Part shown: positions 44,150-56,010 of the stretch, piece after piece
Position numbering within the stretch: the stretch's first letter is position 1
How the letters are laid out: every line of letters begins with the position of its first letter
Source of the DNA: Astropecten irregularis
Lineage: Eukaryota; Echinodermata; Asteroidea; Paxillosida; Astropectinidae
Assembly: GCA_963971285.1 (NCBI GenBank)
Contig: OZ020251.1
Coordinates: 2,294,001 to 2,358,000, forward strand
Reading direction: 5' to 3'
DNA length: 64,000 nt
Translations under genes and position numbers: made by a program
Notes under the pieces: model-generated
What the model was told of the DNA's origin: nothing
Databases searched by the model: none
Seen by the model: the letters and a program-made list of their open reading frames with translations, nothing else

Positions 44150-44940
44150 ACTTTTCCCTGCTCCTGTGTCTCAATTAGCAGAGAGAAGAACGCAATGTTC
44201 CTGTTACTGCTGCAATTTCTTAGAAATGATTATATTCTTTTTATTTGAAAATAGACAGCAAATAATGTAAATAATGCTCTGTTGATTTTTGTTTCTTTGC
44301 ATTTAATTACTAGCTTATAAAAAATAATTTGCCAAATGTGGGTGGAGCGGTTGTTGGTTTTTTAAGTGTCCAAAGATACAATTTATGTTATTTATACATT
44401 GTTTGGAAAATACTTTTCTAGTTTTTTTTCTTTTTCTTCCAATCAGTTACCGGTTCTTGTATAGCTTCTCAAGACGCATCTTTAAATCTTGTTTAAGAGC
44501 TTCTCACTTTCTTGCTCTTTTTTTTTATAGATTTTTTGTTTGTTTTCTTAAGAAGGGAACAGATTTAACGGAATCTAATTAGTGAGAATGATCTGAAATG
44601 AGACCGAGACATAATATTCATTAGGAACTGGAACAGACAACATGATCAACGCCTAAATTATCTTTCCATGTTACTCAGGACAGTTACTCCAACATTTCGT
44701 TTCAGAATGGTTCCTTACTATTTGTTGTTGCCAAGGAATTACCATGGCAATGGCCATACACTGGATAAACTTTGACTCTAACTGTATCATTGTTATTTCG
44801 ATTTTAGTGTTAGAAATATTCGAACAGAACTTGATTTCAGATAGATTTGGAGTCGAAGTGCAAGAAAATGCGATTTATATTAACGTGGTCCAAATTTCTA
44901 TTGCATTGTTTCTGCTTGTTTTTAAAATAAGTGTGTGCTT
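44150..44940. other. Intergenic, no feature seen
   Basis: AT-rich. The ORFs at 44385-44582 and 44744-44974 have no recognised domain; the second runs into a tRNA-like repeat. Confidence 0.4.
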
Positions 44941-45165
44941 TCATGGCTTCTGTCTGCCAAACGAACAAAGATAGTTGACTATTGGGGTCACCACCAACAT
45001 AGGGCTGGATGGCTCAGTTGGTAGAGCGCCTGTACGGTATTCAGGAGGTCGCCGGTTCGAATCCCGCTCCAGTCAATTTTTCTTTGTTCACTTTTCAATG
45101 ATTTAAAAACACTCAGTCAGTTTCCCTTGTGGTTATTTCACGAATATATTAATTAAAAAGCCGTA
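44940..45165 (+). repeat. tRNA-like dispersed repeat with tail
   Basis: Core 45003-45075 between GAACAAAGATAGTTGACT and AGTCAATTTTTCTTTGTTC, followed by the tail CAGTCAGTTTCCCTTGTGGT and TTATTTCACG. It then runs into GCCGTATCCTCTTT, the start of a second head, cut by a partial TTAAAGGTA MITE (about 45171-45340). Confidence 0.8.
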
Positions 45166-45170
45166 TCCTC

Positions 45171-45340
45171 TTTTATTTTTGATCTTTTAAAAGATCAAAA
45201 AGATTTTCGGTCGTTGTTTTACTATTTTCTGGATAAAAAAAGGTTTCTACTAGCATCATCTTAATACCCTGAAAGTTATACCTAAATCTGTGAACATTTC
45301 TGTTTTGGTCTCTTACCAAAATATGATACTACCTTTAAAG
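45171..45340. mobile_element. TTAAAGGTA-type MITE, right half only
   Basis: GATCTTTTAAAAGATCAAAAAG to ATGATACTACCTTTAAAG. The left half seen at 31801 is missing. Confidence 0.75.
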
Positions 45341-46565
45341 CGCCAAATGCAAATGAAAAAATGTCCAGAATTAAATTAAACTTAAAAGTTTCGGAAAAAA
45401 CGCTTATTAGCAATTTTTACAATGTCGTGAAAACAGTACCAGGGCCGTATTCATTGTGTTATTCAGCAGAAAATGATTACTCTTATAATAATTATTGTAA
45501 TTAATTATTATTATGGTCATCGTTGTTATTACTGTGCTGAGCAACACTGTGATATGTTTTTCTCAAAGTAGAAGGTATGGAAACAGCTTGGGTTATGATG
45601 TTTCTGTCAAACATTTGTGTATCTTGCTGACGTGGAAGGAATGCGATAAGTTATACATTTATTGGTGATTTTTTTATGGGGAAAATTCTGTAATTTCATT
45701 TTTTAGGCTTTGATTCGAGACCAGTTAACTGAATTAAAATAAAATGTGTGATTATAATAATTCTAAACGATATTGTGGTAGTTTCCTTTTTATTAAATCC
45801 ACGTTTTTGTTAGAAATGCTTTTCTTGTGTGGTGCAACGTGGCAAGGTAATCTGGATGCATCGGCGAACTTTAAGATGTTGTGGTCGAAGTTTCATTGGT
45901 CGTGGGTTCACACCCTGCCACGAGGTGGGCTTGGTGTTCTTTAGAAAACAGTTTCACTTTGCTCTTTCTAACCCAGTGTCAGTAGCGTAACAGGGGTCAA
46001 ATTACTGGGGGGGGGGGGCAGGGGTACATCAATATTCCAAGGGGTGTTACTTACTGGAAAGGCAGAGAAATGAAGATCAGTAAGACATTTCTTTAAAAAA
46101 CGAGTTGAAAATAGTTCAGATCCCGCTCTTGTCATACAACTTTTTTTTGTTCACCTTTCAATGACTTGAATGAAATCAATCCAGTCAGTTTCCCATGTGG
46201 TTATTTGAGTCAGAAATCGCCGAGATGACAACTTGGCCCAGCACGGTCACCTGCTGCGAAGACTTGATAAAAAACGCCAGATAATACTAAATATTCAAAA
46301 ACAATTACCACATAATTATTGGTTCATCTTAATTCTTCATTGTTCAAATTTTGCTTCATTGTTGAAATAACAATGATATACTCTTTATGTTGATTCAACA
46401 CTTCAGAGATTATACTAGTAACTTCTTTATGCAGAGGTGAACTTCCAGAAATGAAAAGTGATAATGCGTCAAAAAGAAAAGGGCGCCCTCAATCATATTA
46501 ATTATCCATTTTTTTTCTAAACCGATCCAGCCTTTATTGTTCACGATGCTGACACGATGATACCA

Positions 46566-46811
46566 GGGGCCAATTTCACGGCCCTGCTTAGCACAAAAAT
46601 TGTGCTAACCATGAAATTTCTATCTTAATAAAAGCAGAATTAACAACCAAATTTCCATGTTTTGTGTATCACTTCTGATTGTTCTTTGGGTGTAGTTCGC
46701 TTACCATGAATTTCAAATGGAATGTTTAATGGTGGTAAATTTGTTTTATTGAGCAAGACATTTTGTGCTAAGCATTTTTTTTGTGCTTAACAGCTCCACG
46801 AAATTGGCCCC
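46566..46811. mobile_element. GGCCAATTTCAT-type MITE (copy 6)
   Basis: Complete, from GGGGCCAATTTCACGGCCCT to CTCCACGAAATTGGCCCC. The inside is closest to the copies at 17063 and 23638 (TTCTTTGG, GTTTTATTGAGCAAGACAT). Confidence 0.85.
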
Positions 46812-47299
46812 AGAGGTTTTGATCTTTGAACAGTCAGCAGTTGACCAATACATTTATTAACTAACTTGACCTTTCTTTCATTTTTCACTGGCCCAAACCG
46901 AGGTTTGTATTTCAGTGCGTCTGTGAAATAATATAAAAATTTAATAATGTTAATTTCGACGGGTCTGTTGTTTAGTAGGATATCAACACTTTCTTCTTCT
47001 TTTTCTGCGCTACTGAATCGGGAAATTTGCAAAATATCCTCAGAAACATTTATGCCAATCATTAATTTTATTTTTTTTAAAGGCTGGTATTGAAAAACCT
47101 GTAATTTACGATTTTTGTACATGCATATCGTAAAAATTAATATTCCGGCGAAAAACGGTTTTAGGTATTTCTTTTAATCATTTCACAGTTAAAAAGAAAA
47201 AGAAGAAAACACCGAAAACGGAAATCAAAGTGTTGAAGAATACGTTTGTTATAATTAAAGTGAAAAATGCAGAAAATGCGTTTATGATCTTATTAGGGC
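46812..47299. other. Intergenic, possible degraded repeat
   Basis: ORF 46787-47122 (minus, 111 codons) overlaps the MITE end and has no recognised domain. Nothing else is supported. Confidence 0.35.
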
Positions 47300-47673
47300 C
47301 TAAAGGTACTGTTATACTTTGGTTAAGCTGATAAACAGCTGCCGTCTGTTCATAATTTGATTTGCCATGAAATAAAAACAAATCTTCAGCTCAATTGATC
47401 ATTGGAAACAGTAGAAAATAGCGAAAAACCATTACGCGAATTAATTGTGAAGTATCATGATTGCAATTGGGAGGTTTTTATCTTACCCGGAGATCAAAAC
47501 TGTTTTCGGTCTTTTGTTTTTGTCATTTCTGGATTAATACAGCATTCCAGGCTAAAAATATGAACGGTATATGTTTGTACCATGAGGTCCATCTTTATGA
47601 TCTGTAAGTTATACGTAAATATTATCCAACATTTCTGTTTTGGTTTCCTACCAGAGTATGACAATACCTTTAA
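47300..47673. mobile_element. TTAAAGGTA-type MITE (copy 4)
   Basis: From CTAAAGGTACTGTTATACTT to GAGTATGACAATACCTTTAA, with GTAAGTTATACGTAAAT inside. Length matches copy 2 (31801-32172). Confidence 0.75.
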
Positions 47674-47879
47674 CCGGTCAAACTCTCCTTTATGCCCATA
47701 GTAATGTGATTCTCGTCCGCAAAGGAAACTCAATGTCCTCAATAAAAAGGGAATTTATAGTTATAGTTTACAAGGATCGTTAAGTAAGTTTTGTTGAATT
47801 TGAAACAAAGAGTGCACTTCTAGAATTCACAGTTTTGACGCCTTACATTAAAACAATTCTATGATATATTTAAATATTC

Positions 47880-47999
47880 GTGAAATAACCACAAGGGAAA
47901 CTGACTGAATTATTTTAAGTCATTGAAAAGTGAACAAAGAAAAATTGACTGGAGCGGGATTCGAACCGGCGACCTCCTGAATACCGTACAGGCGCTCAC
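47880..47999 (-). repeat. tRNA-like repeat, inverted, joined to the next copy
   Basis: The reverse complement of tail and core: CGTGAAATAACCACAAGGGA, GAACAAAGAAAAATTGACT, GGGATTCGAACCGGCGACCT. It stops in the core at GGCGCTC and passes directly into a second copy in direct orientation. Confidence 0.85.
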
Positions 48000-48258
48000 T
48001 CAAAGAGGATCCCCCATGTACCGTTCCCAGGTTGCAGCATTGTTGCGTGTATCATTGAAACGATCCCTGGGGTGTGGCGGTGTGTGCGTGGTTTCATGGC
48101 TTCTGACTGCCAAACGAACAAGGATAGTTGACTATTGGGGTCACCACCAACATAGGGCTGGATGGCTCAGTTGGTAGAGCGCCTGTACGGTATTCAGGAG
48201 GTCGCCGGTTCGAATCCCGCTCCAGTCAATTTTTCTTTGTTCACTTTTCAATGACATA
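48000..48258 (+). repeat. tRNA-like dispersed repeat, direct copy
   Basis: Head ATCCCCCATGTACCGTTCCC, middle GTGTGCGTGGTTTCATGGCT, core 48156-48228 and AATTTTTCTTTGTTCACTT. Together with the preceding inverted copy it makes a head-to-head pair. The junction contains an inverted 12-bp scrap of head sequence. Confidence 0.85.
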
Positions 48259-48454
48259 TATTTAAATAATTTGAAATAATATTTAAGTTTAAAAACTTGG
48301 CGGCCCACAATACCCTGCCGAGTCTTTTAAGCATTTACATTATTTCGTATAATTTCTCTGTCATCAGTATGCAAGATTTAATTTTAATTATATGTATTTA
48401 TAATTGTAATATTACTGCTGCAAACTGGTCATCAGCTCTATAATAATTTATAGA

Positions 48455-48540
48455 GTTTATTAGGAGGACCTTTATCGAAGGATCCCAATGGTCACTCTAG
48501 GTAACGCGTCAGGCCCTCCTAACTCCAAGCATGATATAAT
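48455..48540 (-). repeat. 60-bp dispersed element, degraded
   Basis: GGAGGACCTTTATCGAAGGATC and CGTCAGGCCCTCCTAACTCC with the usual flank CTGCTGCAAACTGGTCATCA. One or two partial units. Confidence 0.7.
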
Positions 48541-49419
48541 TCCAATTTAATTAGTTTAATTGTTTGTGCAAGTCCAACTTCAGGACATCAAAACGGAATT
48601 CGGCAAAAATGTATCAACATAATGTAAAACCCTGTTATGTACATGCCCTGTTTCCGAAGTACATGTATGATCACCTTTTGGGGGCACAGGAAAACTTTAT
48701 AAATTTATGTATGAAATAACCTATTTTTGCCACTTTTGTGTACTTTTGTCTGTGCATCACAGAACAAAGACAATAAAATCATTGAAATCATTATAATTAT
48801 GTAATCATCTGATCAAATTACCCTTAAGTCCCGCCCCCCGTTCTGAAAAAAGTTGAATCTATTATTTTGTGCAGGTAATAATTAATAAAATATACCCCCC
48901 TGCGAAAATTGTATAAAATCTTACTCACAGAAGAGCAATACATGCCAAGTGAATCACCCACAAAACACATCATCGCAGCAGTTTAATTATTCACGAGATA
49001 ATGCTTAATAATTCATACATCGACTACTAGTACTAGAATAGAACACTACTGTATGTAGTATACAATCGCACTGTCTGGTGATAGTCGGGCTGTCTGCTAC
49101 AGTACCGTTCACAGTGACTAGACCACACTCGCAGTGACAGCGTGGTTTTACACGTAGCGTATTATGTTTTTTAAAAGGCCACGCATACGATCGCGAGCCT
49201 TTGTGGGAAGTACGTGTATGGTACGACTCTGAACACACTACACACTGAACTGTACGGACGGTACACAAACAGTTATTCCTGTTGCCATTCAATTCTGTAG
49301 CTAGTCTATTTTTCCCATGGCCCATTGTCTACATCGTAAGGTGCGGTGATTTCTCTGTGTGATATTTTTCACGCTACATCAACCTCGGAACCCAACACAC
49401 GAGAACTCCTGGTGCGTGG

Positions 49420-49650
49420 AATTTTATAATTTTTTGGGAGGCTGCTGTTTTTTTTGTGTGGTAACTACGAGGAGCGGGTCATCCAGCAGCGTGACGGTCG
49501 CCGTACATCCGCCGGGGAATATTGCAACTTGTCCCGGTAGACACCTCTTGCTCCGTGTGGCTGTCACAAGATGTGTTGCTCGTGCGATGCTGGCACGGCG
49601 GTATTCTGCTGTAAATATATCCTCATCGTGACAACGTGTATTACCAATCT
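49420..49650 (+). other. Possible noncoding first exon and CpG-rich promoter
   Basis: A locally GC- and CpG-rich stretch, unlike its AT-rich surroundings, ending in ACCAATCTG|GTGAGTATG, a strong donor at about 49651. A promoter or first exon of a gene running right, past the window, would look like this. No coding frame is recognisable and no partner acceptor is identified. Confidence 0.25.
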
Positions 49651-49659
49651 GGTGAGTAT

Positions 49660-51469
49660 GATCGTCCGATTTCTATGCTGGGGGAAAAACAGGGAAATAA
49701 CCATGCACTGATTTTTGAGTGATGTTCATTTTGATCATGCATGCATCTTGAAGTGAAGGATGATAATTTTTGCTAGTGCAGAGGATGTTGTGTATTTTCC
49801 GTGTACCCTTGTACTGTTTGCCCTACATGTACATTGTATTGATCGTAGATGCAGGAATAATGTACTGTACACGTTGTCACTGTGCTATTGAGTGCAAATA
49901 TCAAAGGTGTATGGGTAAATATTATACACTAATAACCTTGATGCTATTTTGCTGTTATGGCCTGCCATGCCCAGCACATAGGCTTACCCCTACACCTACA
50001 GTGTACAGTACAGGCCCATAGCTTATGACTAAAAACCGTCTTGTGTACAAAACATGTGTTACTTCCGGCTTAACTTTGAATCACGCAGAACTGGGATCAC
50101 AAATCCTTTCAACTTCTTTTGACAGATTTAGCCCCAATTTAGCACTGACAATTACGTTCTGTCTACCTATTCATATTATGCTTTTGCATCCTTATTATTC
50201 ACCCACTAGTCGCAGTGTCTGCATTTCACTTCCACAATAATCTATCCGTATTAATCCATTTGGTGAATTACCATCATTTTTAATCCAGACGTCTTCCAAT
50301 ACTATTTCGCTATTTCGTGTGCGTCAATATTTTGGTCTGGTTACCCGTTCTGATTTCCACATATTGTTACATTCGTGGTCTTTGGACACCAGACTTTGAT
50401 GGTGCAAATGATTTTATCCTAGGTGTTACTATTAATAGCAGCACAATTGTCAGATATCTAACAAGTTTAAGGGATTTGTGCTAGACCCTACTTTTGTCTC
50501 AAAGAATCAAGTGTCTAATGATTGCCCTGTTTTTGTTCTGGTTTTATGCTGACGTTTGAAACAAGTGACAAAAATAAGAACAGAGTAACATTTAGGGTTT
50601 TACTCAGTGGTAACATGCCATACATCATTACAGGTTCATCACTGTTGAAAGTGACCTACGTTGAACTATGGGATAAAAAGACACTGTGTAAATATTTGCA
50701 AGTACCCACTTCACTGATAAAAATGCATGCTTTCCAACCCCATTCCAATCCTGTTCATTTCACCAAAACATTTTTTAAGATCAAACCAGCGTTCTGTAGG
50801 CTGGTTCGGTTCCCTAAGGACCATGGCATACCAGAGCTTTGTCTAGCTTCGATCGTAATCAGTATACCTGAATGTGGGCAAACAAAAAGTTCGTAAGCCG
50901 TAGCCCCCGGGCTGAGGGCACACCTAAACTATTGGTACACACGTAACTACAAGGCTGTATTACTAAAGGCTCGTGATGCCTAATTAAAAACAAAAACTTC
51001 TCTGAAACGCAATAATGAGGGCCATGTCACACGAGCCAATAATCTTTAAAGGTAACTTGGAGGCAACCAACTACACCACATGCAAAAGGGAAGTTTTGAT
51101 AACACAAAAGTCATTTTGCTGGCAGTTTCTTGACCCAATAAAATTATACAAATATCTTAAGATGAATGCTATTTCGTCTTGCCTGTAAATTCTATCGATG
51201 TGCCTTACGCAACATAGTACATACCTGGCAATACCGTAATCTAAACAAAAATAACACTGCATAAAGTTGAGCCCCCTCTGTGTAAACTTCGCTACCATCA
51301 CACATTAATCTAAGGTGTCATGCATTTTAAAGGCCAGAGTAAATATTTATACACGTACTGTACATGCATACGTACGTGTGCAATAAAATTCATGCGGGCC
51401 TAGCCCACCATGTAACCTTTGATATGATTGATCTTTATGGTAGAAGTTCATAAAATTTTCGTCTTTTCT
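49660..51469. other. Long AT-rich stretch, no gene supported
   Basis: ORF 50522-50896 (124 codons) is the longest frame, has no recognised domain and no good splice frame. CATGTACA-type palindromes are frequent near 49810-49880. Confidence 0.4.
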
Positions 51470-51474
51470 TTGGT

Positions 51475-52064
51475 GTGTAGTAGTTTTGAATGATTGATTG
51501 TGTATTGATTAGGTAGTTGGTTGATATTGATTGTATGGTTGATGTTTGATACCTGATAGAAATGATAAATTGATTGATTAGTTGAGTGATCAGTAAATTG
51601 ATTGATCGATTGATATATTGAGTGATAAGTTGATGATCAATTTATTTATTGATAGATTGTTCGATCGATTGATGAGTTGATTGATCAATTAATGAGTTGA
51701 TTGATCGATTTATTTGTTGATTGATCAATGTATTTATTAGTTGATTGATCAATTGATTAGTTGATTGATCGACTGATTGATTGATCGATTTGTTGATTGA
51801 TCAATTGATTTATTGATATATTGTTCGATTGATTGTCGATGTATTGATTGAACTAGTGATCAATTGCAAATTGATCCATTGATTTATCGATTCATTTCAT
51901 GTATTGTCTTATTGACGTAACAATCCAATGATCTTTTGAGGGATTGTGGGATAGGTGAATTGATCGTCTGATTGATAAATTTTCAATCGATCCATCGATC
52001 CAGGCATTGGTCCGTTCGATCCATCGAATCCATTGACTTTTGTCAATTGTTCAATTGATCTATT
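51475..52064 (+). repeat. TTGATTGATCGA-type satellite
   Basis: About 590 bp of degenerate TGAT/TTGA tetramers with ATCGAT and ATCAAT variants, in phase-shifting runs. It resumes beyond a MITE at 52065-52236 (GATCAATGATAATCGATACA and so on, to about 52350). Confidence 0.9.
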
Positions 52065-52236
52065 CAGGGATGAGATTTCTCAGATTAAAGTCTGATTTCA
52101 GACTTTTATGTTTTGGATTTCAGACTTTTTCCTCACAGGCTGTGTACAAAAGTATTGGAGATTCTAAATTTCAGACTTTTTATGCTCCCTGTCAGCTGTT
52201 TTCAGACATTTTTATCATTGGTCAATCTCATCCCTG
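52065..52236 (+). mobile_element. MITE with CAGGGATGAGATT ends (copy 2), 6-bp target duplication
   Basis: A 172-bp copy of the element at 6701-6875 inserted in the TTGA satellite. It is flanked by TCTATT at 52059-52064 and 52237-52242. Ends are CAGGGATGAGATT and AATCTCATCCCTG. Confidence 0.88.
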
Positions 52237-52359
52237 TCTATTGTTCAGTGATCAATGATAATCGATACATCAATCTATTGATCTATCGGTCCAATTGGTT
52301 ACATTATTCAATTGATTGGTTGTATGATTGATGTGTCAATATGCATCAATGCAACCCGC

Positions 52360-52900
52360 CATTGCACTTTTTATAGCTTATTATATCTGCCTCTAATAAA
52401 AATGACTGCAAATTAATATTGCAACAGAAATTATTTAAGGTAACAACCTCATTCAAATGCATGATGACTCATAATTCTATTAACATCAACGCCGTGGACC
52501 ACAACAAAGCCCCGTTTCCCCCTGATTCATAAAGCTTTGTAATTGTACAATGTTCCAAAAATTCTACCGTCTGGCCAGGTTTATTTATGTTGGCTAATTT
52601 TCAAATTAGCATGCCGTGTTGACGCGCTGGCCGTGCACGTCCGAGGTTTGGCCGGCTTCTTGGGAGTATAGCCGGCGGGCAGTTGTGGGTTTGTGACCCG
52701 TGGCATACGGTTGCCTGCTGGGGTTAATTCACTGCTGTGCGGTGTTCATTGGTATGGTCTGCCAGCCATACGTTCAACCTCAGGCTCCTAGCCAGCTTCA
52801 TTGTTCAACCATAGTGTTATGGTTCAAACCTTCCTACATCTGTGGTTCAGCTAGTAGTATTTAAAAGAGGTCACTCGCTCGCTGGATTCATGGATTACGA
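52360..52900. other. Intergenic, no feature seen
   Basis: Mixed-composition DNA with a GC-rich patch at 52615-52720. No open frame over 60 codons that resembles a protein. Confidence 0.4.
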
Positions 52901-52907
52901 ATACGAT

Positions 52908-53036
52908 TTCACCAAACTCATCGTAACTTACTATTAATAAGCGTAGGACTTGTGATGCATTGCAGCCTTAAGTAGGATACGATGGGTTACGATCTCGAGT
53001 TACGATCGATCGTAGGGCTTCGTGAAATCGAACCCA
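52908..53036. mobile_element. TTTCACGAAGCCCT-family MITE (copy 4)
   Basis: GATTTCACCAAACTCATCGT to TCGTAGGGCTTCGTGAAATC, about 129 bp, inverted ends of about 12 bp, with the GATGCATTGCAGCC block inside. Confidence 0.75.
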
Positions 53037-53509
53037 GTTTGTAGAGCCGCTTTGATGTCGCGATATGCCTGTAAATGATGAGCATAATATAAGACATTTT
53101 GACTCCGGATCTGTCAAACGTTTGGTGAAAATGCACATGCCACGAGATATTTTAATACTCAGTGTTTCCTTGTTTTATTAAGTAGGGGGAAATACCTTCC
53201 AAATTATTAGGCTATAAGATCAGAGCGGATATAATAACATATGGCCGAGATTCGTTATTATTATAACGACGGGGCTTTGTATGGTAGATAATCGTTGTCC
53301 CTTTTTTCCGTGTTCCAACCGCAAATGGATGCGTAGGCCTATAATAGTATAGGTCCAACTTATGTAACGACAACTTCAGAAACTTGCATCAAAATTTAAT
53401 GTTCGTTCCCGCATCGAATATGTTTTTTTCAAAGTAGGACAGCATTATGGATGCACGAGCGTTTGGATGTTGTGAGCCTTTGAATTATTAATCGTGCGTG
53501 CATGAGGCA

Positions 53510-53645
53510 AGCCTGGGAATAAACGGAGGCCATTAATGGCCTTCTTTGCCCTGGTTCTTGGCCTTGGTGCCCCTTCAAATGTTTCCATCTATAGACATTA
53601 TGATTGGCCTTGCCCGCATCAAACATGATTTCCAGTCCATGATGA
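53510..53645 (+). mobile_element. Repeat of the GGCCATGGAGG...GGCCTTG family (copy 3)
   Basis: GCCTGGGAATAAACGGAGGC, then CCTGGTTCTTGGCCTTGGTG, TTTCCATCTATAGACATTAT and GGCCTTGCCC. Shorter than the copies at 7793 and 12160, missing about 35 bp. Confidence 0.6.
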
Positions 53646-53649
53646 GGGA

Positions 53650-55690
53650 AGCTATATAGCTGGATCGTTATTTCGTGGCTTAAGCAAACATTCATTCCTG
53701 TTTCGTGTCCAAATTTGCACTATCTTGAACTTTATGTTTAATCAGTTGTTAATCACAATAATTGCGTCCACTCCTTGTATGTAATGCGATCTCGTCTACA
53801 TTGGTAATCTCAGGACTCTTCATCCATGATCACAGAAGCGATATGACAGAACTCTGATCGTCCTTGGAGGTAGAAATATTTATATACCTCCAGTTCGTCT
53901 CAGTCCTTTCCATTTATGGAATGACATGTTCCATGCATGGCCGTTCCCATTGCCTGTTTTTTGCTGCGTCGGAGGCTAGAGCATCTGGGAAATCGTTGAT
54001 CACGCATTCCAATTTCAGCATCTTGATCTTCCCATGGCGGTGAAGCCACGGCCGACTTAATGCATCACCCACACCACGTACTTCTATACATGTAGGCTTA
54101 CGTCTGTTTCCTTCCTCTATGGACTCACCATACCTGACTCCGAGTCCTCCATGTTGCTATAGAACGCCAAATGTCACAATTTATGCCGCGGAGAACCTCA
54201 GTTTATAATTACACAGAACGCGATGAGTCGGCTGACCTTTTTATGTGACATCTTGTATTCCGTTCCCGCGCGGCCGGCTCACCCGAGCTCGCAACTTCGC
54301 ACCCCAGAAAATTGACACAGATGCATAAAATGAGGATGAATTAAGAAGCTTGTGAGGTATTAAGCCTTCAGGCATGTTGACAGAAAACGTAATTTGAAAC
54401 ACAAACAGGATTCCTGAAAAAATATTCCAAGTATTAAAAGTCTCGATCATGTATACTAAAACTGCAATTCACTTTATAAATTGCTACCAATGAAGAATGT
54501 ATCTCGCCAAATCACCATCCACAATATGCAGATTCGATATCATAACCATTATTCGCTTTTCCAATAGCCCAAATTAGTGATCAGTACAAACATGTTTTAT
54601 AAGGGATTTTGTGGCATGATGCTACAATCTGTGAGGTATTAATTGGTTCGGTATCAAAATGCTCTAAAGGAATCAAGGCATTAAAGGCACTCTATGGAGA
54701 AAGTGTGCAGTATCACAATTGAAGATGACAAGATTTGAGTGGCATATTAATAATGCTTAACTATTCCAGGCCATTGGACCTAATAACACTAGATTGCAGA
54801 CAATTTACCACGATCTGAAGTCTTCAAATAGCTGATACTCTTCAAAATCTTTATCTTTCATTGATATGAATAGTATTTACATTTGTGATATGCATGTATA
54901 CTGACAAAAGGTCAACAATCGTTGAAATGTCAACAATGCAAGTATAGGAAATGTATTTATTTATTTGGCTTAAATCAGAGATACTTCGACATAATAATGT
55001 CGTGAGGAAAATGTATTTGTGGGTTCTTTCTGAAATTGTTCGTTGTATGGATATATTAGGCTATATACAGGGCCTATTTACAAATACTGTGAATAATTCT
55101 CATAAATGGGAACCGATAAATTATTCTTTATTAGCTGAGATCGTACTGCGTGGGATTGAGGTTGTATATAGTCAAGTTGATGCCGCGGGATATACATGTA
55201 TTTGATGAATTACATCCAGAGGCGACAACTGCGGGAGCGAGGTTGTCAGTTACCTCATAAATATTCACAAGTTGCAGTTAAAAATTAAGCCACGGTGGGC
55301 TCGAGTCATTCAATATGTCAGCTGATCTAAGATGCGATCAATCTGAGATGAGAAAAATGCTTTTCTGAGTCTCGAACCGAAAGGGAGGAGTGACCTGAAA
55401 TGTATATTTTATGCACGGAGGGACTGAAGCATTGATTCGGAACTTGTCCCATGAAGTGGCTTTTCATTTAACCTTTGAGAAAGATATAGGTTTCTATATG
55501 ATCGAAAGATCAGCTGGCTCACCCTCGTTGCAGCGCACCAGTGAAATATTAAAATGTACATGTATGTTTTGGGAAGAAATACCATCTAAAGTGACGTTAG
55601 CTGTAGAATTTGTATATTTAGTATAAGGCCTCAAATGTTGTCAAAATCTCATTGATAACAATCGAAAAATATTTGTCGTAGGTCCCCCTT
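53650..55690. other. Long stretch with no gene supported
   Basis: Frames at 53429-53695, 54241-54450, 54951-55205 and 55411-55626 have no recognised domain, no shared phase and no consistent splice sites. GC content varies, with a small GC patch near 54260-54290. Confidence 0.4.
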
Positions 55691-55699
55691 GAGTATTAT

Positions 55700-56010
55700 T
55701 ATAAAATGCAAGTATAAACTGCTGAAAGCTGCTCATCAACCAAAATATTGACATGAAATAATACAAAAAATGTTTTGAGAAGATCCTGCTAGGCTCGAAA
55801 CGTCAGGCCCTCCTAACCTGACCATTTAGCCTTTGAGAAAGATCCTGCTAGGATCATAACGTCAGGCCCTCCTAAATCTATAACCATCAAGCCTTTGAGA
55901 AAGATACTGCTAGGATCCAAACGCCAGGCTCTCCTAACTCTGACCATTTAGCCTTTGATTAAGATCCTGCCAGGATCGAAACGTCAGGCCCTCCTATAAC
56001 TCCAAAGCAT
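55700..56010 (-). repeat. 60-bp dispersed element, four to five units with both flanks
   Basis: Left flank TAAACTGCTGAAAGCTGCTC, then units with GATCCTGCTAGGATC and CGTCAGGCCCTCCTAA, then right flank CTCCAAAGCATGCATGAGTA. The units are more diverged than in the 5.1-kb array, so this is an older copy. Confidence 0.88.

Noticed and set aside
14473-48228. Genuine tRNA genes at the tRNA-like cores
   Set aside because: All copies share the same non-tRNA flanks and the anticodon arm does not form a normal seven-base loop; they are dispersed repeats.
50522-50896. A 124-codon frame
   Set aside because: No recognised domain, splice context or codon pattern unlike its surroundings.
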